This document shows, piece by piece, positions 15,301 to 27,300 of a stretch of 64,000 nucleotides of DNA. Each line of letters opens with the position of its first letter. Within the stretch, counting starts at the first letter, position 1. The stretch covers positions 84,698,547 through 84,762,546 of the forward strand of contig NC_052016.1 in assembly GCF_015832195.1 (NCBI RefSeq), written 5' to 3'. The position numbers and the translations under genes were made by a program. The notes below the pieces were generated by a model. The model did no database searches. It was given only the letters and a program-made list of their open reading frames with translations, and had not been told where the DNA came from. Origin of the DNA: Motacilla alba alba (Eukaryota; Chordata; Aves; Passeriformes; Motacillidae).

Positions 15301-18300
15301 TAAGATGATGTTTTGCTTGAGAAGTATACTGAAATAAATGATTTTGTAGCACTTTTAGATTATTTCTCCTTTCCTCTGTATAACAGCACAAGATATGGAG
15401 AATATGAGCGATGATGATGGTTGGGAATTTGTAAGCATAGGTGATCAGCAGAGTTTTGGAATTAAAACTGCAGGCCTTGAAGAGAAAGCAACTGCATGCC
15501 AAATGCTGGTGAGTAATAAAGTGGTTTTGGTGATCTATGTGTTTCTGGTCAGTGGAGTCTGAAGCCAAAATTTGTAACCAAAATACTCTTTTTTGTCTCA
15601 TGTGAAAGAGTTTTTGGGTGATACTGCTTAGTTTGATTATAGGCACTTAGTTGCACGTGGTTTACTTCATTAAAAATAGTTTGTTTAGTTAGGAGGTTAA
15701 AATTTTTTGAATGAACAGATGGTTTTCCTTTGTTAGCAAAACTTAAGGAATTGGATATGTTTAAAAGTAGTTCTTTTTGCGAATATTGCTGGTTTGGAAT
15801 TTGATTTGAAAGTTATGTGCATGCCCTAAGGGTGAGAACTCATGCTGCTATCAGGGTTTCTCAAATTACCACAGTTGGAGGGGGGAAGGGAAATGGATTA
15901 TTACATGTTTTTTAAAATAAAGTAAAAGAAAAAATCCGTGCACTTTTAACAATCTCGCTCTCACCTTTGCATAGCTGAAAAATATAAGTATTATCCTTTA
16001 AAAAAGGCATATCTGTGCTCTATTTTTCAGGTTTGCTATGCAAAAGAGCTAAAAGAAGGATTTGTGGAATACACAGAGCAAGTTGTAAAGCTGATGGTTC
16101 CATTGTTGAAGTTCTATTTCCATGATGATATCCTATTAACAAATTCCACTGTAAAAATGGAAACTTAGAATTAAAATTGTGCTTGCTGTTTTCCTAAATG
16201 AATTGAAAGTGTTAGTGTTAAAATAGTCTCTGACTTTGTAGCAGAAACCAGCCACAGAATGCTGGTTTACACACCCTATTTTAGGCAATGTATTCCTACT
16301 TTTCCCCCTAGTTTCCTTTTTAAATAAGCAGTCAGAAGAAAAAGCAATGTTTGTGTAACATAGCTGAAGACAACTTGAACAGCTTTTCTGTCATGGCCTG
16401 AAATGGGCTTAAAACCACTTCTAAATAGCTGACAGTCTAATTTTCCTATGATTTAAACTATATATAATTAAGAAATCAAATGCATGGATTGTAATGAAAT
16501 GAGTTTCAGGTAGAAAACCAAGAACTTGATTATGGTGATGGGATCTTAAATTCTAAGCACTTTGTTGGTGTTGACTGCTGTATTTCCTTAATAATGACAC
16601 GTGTGCGAGTGGCAGCCGCAGAGTCGATGCCCCTCCTCCTTGAATGTGCCAGGGTTCGTGGGCCAGAGTACCTCACGCAGATGTGGCATTTCATGTGTGA
16701 TGCTCTCATCAAAGCCATTGGGACGGAGCCGGAGTCTGATGTCCTCTCAGAAATAATGCATTCTTTTGCGAAGGTAACATTCTTACAAATTTAATGGTGT
16801 TACTGTTTGTAGCTTTTTGAAATAAGGGACATGTTTGGTGTTCCTTTAAATGGCTCGAATAAATGCAAGGCTTCCTCTACAGGAAATTTGTTGTGACTGT
16901 AAATGTTGTTACAGCTGATGGAAAAAAAATTGTATTTTGTTTTGCAAGAATATCAAAGTATTAACCTAAAACATTTACCAAATTTTTTCATTTTAATTAT
17001 GTGCAACTGAAATTACGGGTAGGAAATGTACAGTGGTACTGTGCCTCACTTCTATAATTTGAGCGCTGATTACAGTATGACTGTTCTTCTAATATTATTC
17101 CTGCTAGTGATCCAGAGCATGTATTAATATTCTTTGTGTGCTTAGATTTCATTAAGACTGCTCATGTTAAATTTTAAAGCTGAAAAACTGGTTGTTTTGT
17201 TTCACAAGTGCATTGAGGTAATGGGAGATGGATGCCTTAACAATGAACACTTTGAAGAACTTGGAGGAATACTGAAAGAAAAACTAGAAGAGCACTTTAA
17301 AAATCAAGAATTGAGACAGGGTAAGTTAACACAAATCCTGTTAACATGGGATGTGGTTGTTCTTTAAAGCAGAATATCTAATTATTTCTGAACACAAAGA
17401 AAAAAGCTGTTTCGATTTCATTGATAAAGTAATTGGAATGTGAACCAACAGAATCCATGAGTTGTATTTGTAAGCTCTTGGAGGGTGAAGATGGCATCGT
17501 TTTCAGCAATACTGTAGTTTAATCAAAAGTTAATGGACAGATTTATTTGAAAGACAGTGCACATTTATGATGTTATAATTTGCATGGTTTTTTTTCATCT
17601 GAAGTCTGCAGTTTTCTCAAAGCAATAGTAGTTTCTTGTTTCTAAGCACTTTCCTTGTCTTGTCTTTGTAGACAAGCTGGTGTGTTTGTTTCTATTTCAT
17701 GTGCATTTTTACACATTCCTAAACTGGACTATCATGTACTTCTTCCTTTTCTATGGAAGTTTTTTGAAACTTCTTAAAAATTGAAAATTCCTGTTGCATC
17801 TTCAGCTACTGTTTCCTGTTTTCTGAATTTGTTTCTGCATAATTTTTCCCTTTCACAGGCTTCTTACACGATTATAGAAAGGCAGTGGTTTAATTTTTTT
17901 TCTTTTAATTTAGTGAAAAGACAAGATGAAGACTATGATGAGCAAGTTGAAGAGTCATTACAAGATGAAGTAAGTTAGTTTGAAGAGTTTTTCTGTTCCA
18001 TAAGCACCAGGATGGAAATATTGCAGAAATATGCTTTTGACTCATTTAGGGCATAGTGCATCCTCAGAATTATTTCTTCATAGAAGAGTCTTGTTACCAG
18101 AGTCCTTCAAAACAGTAAGAAATGGGTCACACTGCATTTATGAATTAGAAAATATGAAAGGTTTCCTTGTCTGATATGCTGAAGTAAGAAGTTCAGGATA
18201 TAGCTTTTTATTTTCTTTATCTGCTCAAACAATTCTTAGATGTCATTAACACTGATACAGATTTGACAGCAGACTACTTAATTACAGAATAAGCTGAGTT

Positions 18301-21300
18301 GGAAGGGATCCACAATGATCGTCGACTCCACTCCTGCCTCATCACAGGGCATCCCAGGAATCACACCATGTGCCTGAGAGCATTGTCCAAATACTTCTTG
18401 AGCTCTGTCAGGCTGGTGCTGTGGCTACTTCCCCAGGGAGCCTGTTCCAGTGCCCAACCACCCTCGGGGGGAAGAACCTTTTTCTAATATCCAACCTAAA
18501 CCTTTCCTGACACAACTTAAGGCCATTCCTTTTGGTCCTGTCACTGGTCACCAGAGAGAAGAAATCAGTGCCTGCCCCTCCTCTTGCCCCAGTGAGGAAG
18601 TTGTAGACTGCAATGAGGTCATCCCTTAGGTCTAGCCTTGCTGACTTGCTTTTTCTTTGAGCCTTGCAAGCTGGGAGGCTCTTAACCTTGGGCCTCTATA
18701 CCTCTGATCCCAAGACATATGGTGTGTCATGTCAGGAACCTGTCTCAAAAAGAAAAGCCCAAAACCAGAAAAGGACAGCAGGATAAACAGCTGCCATCAC
18801 ATGTTTGCTTATGAGAGAATACCAAAGTGACTACTTAACTACTTACATACTAGGGTACCAAAGTGAGTTAATAGTTTCAAGTGGAGGTGGTTGTAGAGGA
18901 GATACAATAATTTTATTAGATCATTATTAGTATGGAGAGAGAGTAATAATGAATGACTGCTGCTGCTGCTTATAACATGAGACAAAGGATGCTCAGTAAA
19001 TTTAAGAACTAAGAAATTTTTTTGCTGCACAATGCAGCTATGAAGTTTGATCACATGAGTTTAACCTGTATGCAGACTCCAGAAATCATACCCATATGTA
19101 AATACTGTCTTAAATAACAGTGCGGTTCTTGAGCCCCTTTTTAGGCTTTTTAGAATTAGGCCAGCATTCATGAGGATATATTTTTGTTGCCTCCAAAACC
19201 CTTTTATTTCCTTTGTGTCACTCTGTACTGAAAGAAAATGCAAGCAGGCAGCAGTTTCAGAAAAGCTGAGTCCCTACTCTGCAACAGAGTTGCAAGGCAT
19301 TTTTAAAAATGTTCTAATGTTTGCTGATAGTTCTGTAAAGTCTGGAGAAAGATTTGTCTGCATTACCCTGTGAAAGGAGGTGTGGGATGAGAACATTACT
19401 TGCCATATGGACAGAATTAATAAATGAGTAACATTTGGATATACACCTTTGGTATCAGAGTATGTTCATGTGTCCCTTACCTCAAGGCAGCAGAAATATA
19501 AGAAGCACAGAAGGCATGAAAGTTATCCAAGCAGTAGTTTCAGATCCAGCCCTCACTTCAACAATAACTAAACTGCTAATTTGGTAGAGAGCAGAAGGCA
19601 TACACCAAGCAGGTGTTACACTCTCTTCCCCAAGCAGCTGTTGTAGCTGTTGGTCAACAGGCAGTACCAGGCTAGGTGCATCTTGTGGTGTGCTGGAGCA
19701 GTTCTCTACCTCTTAATGTCACTGTGTGCATGTTCCAGGGTTCCTGCTTGAGATGTGCCTTGATGATGCAGAAATTGGCTCACTAGGAAGGGTTTGAATA
19801 TCCAGTTGTGGGAAGCTTCCTGTTGCACAAGAAATAGTTACTAGTTTGTCACCAGAAGGTGAGAAAGGTGAAGGTCACTAGGGACCAGAAAGTAGCTGTA
19901 CTGTTTTCCCTGCCTGTTAAAGTATAAACTGGTTAAAGGGACAATACTGTAAAACAGAAGTTGCTGTAAAAGAAAGTTAAGAGTTTTCCCAGCATAAGTG
20001 TGTCCAGAGAATAATCCTGACCTGTAGATATAACTTGAACTGATAGCTCTGAGGTAAAGCTCTTTATTTGACCGGTTTGATGTATTAACTGGACAAGGTG
20101 AAAAATTTGAACAAGGGGAGGAGAATAATACTTGTTATATTTTTGCCACAGTCTTTATCACAAAGGCAACTGTCCATTTCCACAAAAGCTTTTTAGGGTA
20201 TCCATAAGGTACAGAAGAGGAAAAAGGCCTTTTGCCTTCTCTAAAGGGAATCCATTGAAGAAGCAAATTTGTACAAGACAGTTTTGTCTTGATCTGATTT
20301 TTCTGTCCCTGAAACAAACCTGCAAGTCCTAGGCAACTGAGTTCTAGCAATCAACTTACATTTTTAAGAAGGGTGAAAAGGAGCGCTCCCGGAACGACCA
20401 GTCAGTCAGTCTCACTGTGCCCGGTACGATCTTTGAACTCATTTTCCTGGCAGCAGTGGAAGACAGGGAGGTGATTAGAGACAGCTGATACAGCTTCCAA
20501 AATGCAAATCATGCCTGATTAATTTAGTGGGTTCTGTGATGGAGTGACTGTGTTGGTGGACTAAGGAGCAACTGATGTCATCTGTCATGACTTCTGTAAG
20601 GCCTTTAAGAGGGCCCCACACAACATCCTTGTCACTAATTTGAGGAGATCCATATTTGATTAATTCAGCAGATAAGGAATTGACTGGATGGCCATGTTTA
20701 AAAAGTTCAATTCACTGCCTCAGTATTGACATGACAGTAACAAGTGATGTCCCTCAAGATACTGGAACATGTTGCCTAGAGAAGGATGTAGATTCCTGGG
20801 AAAAATCAGGGCCAGGATGGATGTAGCTCTGCTGTAGTGGGAAGTGTCCCTGCCCATGGCAGGGGTTTTGAAACTAGATGATTTTTAAGGCACCTTCCAA
20901 CCCAAGCCATTTTGTTATTCTATCATTCTGCAATTAGACAAAGAACTGAAAATTAGCGAACTTTTTAAAAAAAGGTTTTACAAAAAAAGTCATAAATCAA
21001 CTTTATTCCATTAGTTTAGACACCTTAGCACTTCATGTGACTTCCACTCCTTTAAAGATTGTTAGTCTTCATGTGAATTGTATCCTTTTCCTTTCAGGAT
21101 GACAGTGATGTTTATATTTTGACTAAAGTGTCAGACATTTTGCACTCAATATTCAGTAGTTACAAGGAGAAGGTACTGCCGTGGTTTGAAAGGTTACTTC
21201 CACTAATTGTCAACCTAATTGTAAGTACCTTGTTTTCCTTTAATTTAAATTTAGTTATTTTTTCTGATGCATTAATATGTCTTCCGTGCTGAAGTCATAG

Positions 21301-24300
21301 AGAACTTGGTAGATAGAATGTAGCAATTACTGTTTTACAAAATAGAAGATTTATTCTAGATCAAGGATGAAGTTGTTACCCTGTGCTTTCTGAGCAGGGT
21401 CACTGCTGTGCTACTTAAAATCTGTGTTGCAAGACCCAGGATCACTGATACACACAACTGTTTTGAGAAATTTAATTTTCTTGACGCTGTCCAGTATCTC
21501 AAAAATGGATTTCAAGAGGAGGGACAAAAAAGTGTTGCAGACTCGTGGGGGAAAATTGAGACTGATACATGTCATGGAGTGTGAAACAGAGGTGCAAAGA
21601 TAGACACCTGGATTTTGTTTTGTTCATGGTATTGCTGGAACAATCACTACTGCAGGTTACGTGGTTTTAGGATTGAATTTAACCCATGAAGATTTTAGCA
21701 AAAGTATGAGACCACTGTTCCTGTGATGGTTGTCGATATACTCATTGGCTGTACAAGAATTCAAGGTGTCTGAGCTGTTGGGTGTTTGTGCCGCAGTGTC
21801 CGCATCGGCCGTGGCCAGACCGGCAATGGGGGCTGTGCATTTTTGACGATGTGGTGGAGCACTGCAGCCCCGCCTCCTTCAAATACGCCGAGTACTTCCT
21901 GAGGCCCATGCTGGAGGCGGTGTGTGACAGCAGCCCCGAGGTGCGGCAGGCGGCTGCCTACGGAGTGGGAGTGATAGCGCAGTTCGGCGGGGACAGCTAC
22001 CGGCCCGTCTGCCCAGGTACGGACCCTTGAATGTGGGGGCTGGGGGGAAGAAATAGAAATGGCTCGCCTTTTGGTTGGTGAGGTCTGTTCCCTTGGCAGT
22101 GCTGCAATAGATTGCCAGTGTTACCTGTGTCGTGGACCAAGTGATAAAGTACCTGAGTTCCTCAGGCTCTTATTGTTGTTCTGCTTAGTAGCATTTCTGT
22201 TGCAGCACTGACTGCTTAGCAAACTTGATTTACGTATTCTTTTTTAAAATATGATCTAGCATGCAAATGTTAATTTCATAAAAACCATCTTTTTGATACA
22301 CAGCTGTCTCATAGATGCTTTCTGCTAATATTGAAGTGGTTACATATTAATGCAAAAGCCTTTGGATGTCTGGAAAAACTACAAAAGAGAAATATTTAAG
22401 GAATAGCATAGAATTACTACTTGTGTGGCTCTCTGCTTTCTGATTATATAAAAAGGAGCCTGATTTCTGTAAAGTAAGAAGTGAAACGAGTGTGAGAATA
22501 CTTATCAGAAACACTTTGTCTGCTTTCTTTCTGAATGTTTCAAATTCTTTGAAACTTCAAATTCATCTTAAATTTAAAGAAATTATTGTCAGCTTGCGCT
22601 CTTCTTGCCAGTCACCAAAGTTACTTTTGCACACTAAGTAGCATCCCTTATGAAAAGGTTTTTTTCCTTTTTTTTAAAGAACATTTATAGTAATCTAAGT
22701 ATGTATTTAAAATATATATTTTGCATGAATATCGAATAAAAGCTGAATTAGATTATGTAAGAAAATAAGAATCATCTGATAGGGATTGACACAAGTCTTG
22801 CCTACATCAATCAGGGTTGTAATTTTCATTGTTAATGTAACTGTTACATGATAACAATCAGGATAAGGTGTCTTTTTCAAAAGAAAAGGAAAAGCAGTGT
22901 GGGAAGCCTTGCAATGAATCATTAAGAGCATGAAAATTTAGATTTGTCTAGACAGTTCTGATTTTGGATTTTTTTTTTAGCTTTTTAGCATCTGTTGAAG
23001 TCTAATTTTATTTTTAATTAATTACACTTTATCTTACCCCACTTAAACTTTGTAAAATCTTTGATCCTTCTCTTTGTACTTGGACAAATAATCCTTGATT
23101 ATGCCCAGACACCTGGCTTCTCTTTAAGTTGAATTTTAGATAAAATAAACTTTCAGCTTTACAGCATACAGTTTATTAGTAGACACCTCAAAAGTATTCT
23201 AAATCCTTTTGTGCATACATGAAAGAACTTTGTGATTTATTTTAATAGATGAAGATATTAGAAACAAATCCATGTCATGAGACCTTATCTACCCCACAGG
23301 TTTTGCTATATCTCTGAAAAACATCATGTCTGTGGGCTTTTATTTGTAACTTATTTTCTTTACTGGTTGATATATAGCACTGGCATACTGTTCTTTTGCA
23401 AGTTTGAAGGGTATGTAAATACTCTTCAGAGAAAGGAGAGTTATTGATATAAGCATTTTTGGCAGTCTGTTAAAAAAGTCCAGGAATATAGCAAGAACTT
23501 GTAAATGGCACGTGATTTACCTGATGAAACAAACATCACGAAAACCAGATTTCATAAAGGGCAAAGAAATATGATGGAAGGAAAACCTACAGCAAAACAA
23601 GTCACTTTCCTAACGGGGATACAAGGTTACAATTGATGCAACTGGCAAGGTTGCTTCTGTTATGTTGGTGGAATATAATTAGCTGTTCTCTGTGAAAATT
23701 GTATCAGTCAACTGCATGGATTTCTTCCTAAATCACATCAGTGGCCTCAAAAGTGGGTGGTGCCAGATGTCAGAGCAGTCAGTCCTTGGAGAAAAGTGTA
23801 ACATTATAGAAGATGGGTCTTTCACTGTCAAAAGGCTTTTTAAAGGTTTATCTAACCTCTATCTATGTGAGAATGCATATGTTTTATAGACAAGATAAAA
23901 ACTTGTCTGGTAGGCTGTAGGGAGAAAATTATACTGATTCATTTTGATGCCCTCCTAATTTTACAGTTACAAGGACACACATACCTACAGAGTCATTCAT
24001 TAGTATTAGTGAGTGGGATACAGATGAGATGAGATTTAGCTTCAGCAGCCATGAAAACCTGAGGTATAAAATGCAGGCTCAGTTGTCCTGAACATTGTAG
24101 ACCTTTCTGAAACAAACTGCTGTGGAGAATAGTCCAGCATCATTATCCTGCATTCAGTATACATAGGCTAGCAGATGATGTTTCTGTAGTTCTGTAATGT
24201 TTAACAGCTTTTCCATAGCTACTTAATTCTTCAAAAATCTAATGCAGTGGACTTAATATAGAAAGTGGATTGTGTATTCTTTAACTGCAAAGCTTCTACT

Positions 24301-27300
24301 TACTCATCAAAATTCAGAGTGTGAGATCTTACTCTTCCTCAGTAATTAGAGTTATTTTGAAGTGTGCTTTCTGTACAATTCCACAACCTGCTTACTGTGC
24401 TGATAGAGAATTTCACAGCTTTAGCATTTTATTTTTAGCAGAAGAACACAAGGACAATTGTTCCTGCTTGTATGTAGTGTGCTTGGAAGTCTGCATGGAC
24501 ACTAGTAGCTAAAAATGTCACATTAATGTTCCTTTAGAAGGGTGTGTGTGGTTACCCACATGACTGTTTAAAAAAAATATAATTGCTATTAACCTAGGAA
24601 GAAAATTGGCATTTTTCCTCCATTGAAAGACATTTCCTTTCCTTGATTTTTATGATCTAAACTATGCCAAGTTGATTCACCAGGTGAGATTACTCCTATG
24701 ACCTTTTCCTGTGTACATCCATACATATTTTTATAAACAGATGTGTGATAATAATAAAGTAGAGCTTGATTGTGCAATTAAACTTTGTTCTTGTGTTTTT
24801 AACAATTAGAGGCGCTTCCATTGCTGGTGAGAGTCATTCAGTCACCAGATGCCAAAGCCAAAGAGAATGTCAATGCAACAGAAAACTGCATTTCAGCAAT
24901 AGGAAAGATAATGAAGTTCAAGCCTGACTGTATAAATGTCGAAGAAGTCCTTCCACACTGGTTATCATGGCTTCCACTTCATGAAGACAAAGAAGAAGCT
25001 GTTCATACTTTCAATTATCTGTGTGACTTACTTGAGAGGTAAGGCAAAGTCTTCACACTGATGCAGAAAGTAAGCCTGTTTGCATGCTCTTTCCTTGCCC
25101 TCTTTGTCCAAAACTGAGAAACTGTGAGGTTAATCTACATATGGTTTAGAGAAGATAATTAGAAATGTCAGAACTGAGCCTTCCCTGATGTTTTTTCTGC
25201 TTTTTTAAACAGTTACTGTTCTTGTCCTAAATAGTGTCTGTACAGCTGGAAAAAAATCCTGGCTGCTTTATGTATCCATAATGGCAAAGGATTTGCAGAA
25301 AACTTTTACAGAAAATTTCAGGAAAACTTTTTGATACTCTGCTTACATATCAGGACCAGTAACTGACCAGGTTTTTTCTCTTAAAAGCAGCACACATGCT
25401 CTTGCAGCTTTCTTTTAAGTAGTTTTGCACCCTTTTGCTTTCCACAAAGTGAAGTGTAAAGTAGAGAAATAATATGGAAAAATTCATTGTACAGTGCTAT
25501 CTCCCTTAATACTTATTTCAGCTATCATTGAAAACATCTTATCCCACTGTTTATTCTTTGGGTTTGTGCTCCCTCCTGCAGGTAAAATGGAAGAAAAAAA
25601 GTAATCATTTATTCTAGTGTGATGCACTTCATAAACGCGTGAAAAAATGTAGCCTCTGAGGTGTTATGTAGTAAGCACATTATGGCTGGCACTGTATTAC
25701 TTCTTAGGAGAAAAATATAAGGGAAGTAACTTAAGTTTCTTACATTCTTTTGTATTTTGTGAATACCTTGTATCTCTGGGTGCTTTATTAAGGCAGAGTC
25801 TCAAAATGGCAGCTGAGGTCCCTAGACTGATTATAGAACAGTGAGATACAGATGAGAGACACCATAATAATGCTGCCAGGTGTGCATGTGAACAGGAAGA
25901 TAGAAATTGAGAATTGCAGTACCAGCACACTTCTGTACCCACCTCTGTGCAGGTGGCTCAGCCTGGCTACCTGCTTCTCTGGAGTTCTGCTAGTCCTACA
26001 TTCACAGCAATGGTAGGTGGCAGGGCTGGAAGTACATCATGTGTTCCACACAAATTCCTGGTTGCTAATACTCCTTCACTCCAGCATTTGGCTGGGAAAG
26101 AGGGAGCAGAACTGCTTGCTTGCTGTGTCATGGAGAGTGCTGGCAGAGAGCTGAAGTTACTGGTGCTCCTGATGCCAGTAATGCAACGTCCTGAGAGGCA
26201 CAGAGAGAGGAATAAGTCCTTTTAGGCAGGGTATTTCTGTCACAGGGTATTTCTGTCACACTATTTACAGTTCCATCTGCATGGAACTCAGCCATTCTGT
26301 AAAGTTCAGAACTTCTTCCTGATAAGGTTTAGGCTGAGTAAAGAATCAGCTGGTTAAATATTAACAGAAGGGGAAACATGCTGTCAGCAGGCAACAAAGC
26401 TGTGCATACTTATTCAGCTGTGTGAAACTTAAACCTAAATAAGCAACTTTAGAATAAGATCATTCAAAATCACTTCACTTACGTGTAAAGTATTTACATT
26501 ATTTTTAGAGAAACATTTATTCCTCTGCAATATATCTTTTGTAACAGCAATAACCCAATTGTCCTCGGTCCCAACAATTCCAACCTTCCCAGAATACTTG
26601 GTATAATTGCGGATGGTGAAATCCACGAAGCTATCAAACACGAAGATCCATGTACCAAGCGGCTGGCTAACGTTGTTCGCCAAGTGCAGGTAAAGAAATG
26701 CTTGCTTAAGTATAAAGGGAACATTTAGAATCTGCTTGCAGAAGGAGCTAAACTGTTAAACCAGTTTTGAGAGCCTTATCTCCTTAGAGAATAACGGTTC
26801 AACCAGGGATCTTGGAAATCCTTTGATGTTTCTTGAATGATTAATGATAAAATTTGGTGACATTTGCACTTGAATAAAATAACTGTAACTAACTTCCATG
26901 CAGTGAGATGGTTAATATGTGAGCCAGTATTAGTTTTTGTGGGTTTTTTTTCTGAGTCTGAAATTAGAATCTGGAGAGACGTCTGCGTGTCCTTTTATCA
27001 GCGAACTGTACTGCAGGATTTGATCCCAGATGTGGTTCTTTAAGGGTCACCAGCATCCTTTGGTGACTTTCTAGTACAGCAGCAGCTTGGGCTCTTTGTT
27101 AGAGAAAGAGTGCAAACCTCAAGTTATTTTGCTACTGCCCTTTTCAATCCAGTGCAAATATAGGTGGCTGTTTGATGTTTTCCCTGCCTTTGGGAAACTG
27201 CCTTAAGGTTCACTTCCTTTATGCCAGAATGAGTCACTTAATGATGATGGGGATGTCCAGGTACTTAAAGAGTGCTTCTCTACGGTGCTGTAAGTGGTAG

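Larger units (their letters stand above)
17970..21097 (+). other. IPO5: IPO5 intron with two CR1 insertions (3.1 kb)
   Basis: This is the most repeat-rich intron of the visible gene. It holds one CR1 copy in reverse orientation (from 18,284) and one in forward orientation (from about 20,476), listed separately. The rest, 18,680-20,470, has no feature I recognise. Confidence 0.8.

Noticed and set aside
15287..15646. 119-codon minus-strand frame
   Set aside because: It overlaps IPO5 exons at 15161-15293 and 15387-15508 on the opposite strand; a shadow of coding sequence and AT-rich intron.
16594..16794. An ATG start at 16594 for a separate short protein
   Set aside because: The ATG lies inside the AT-AC intron, in the branch-site region. 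The rest of the frame is the IPO5 exon 16601-16773.
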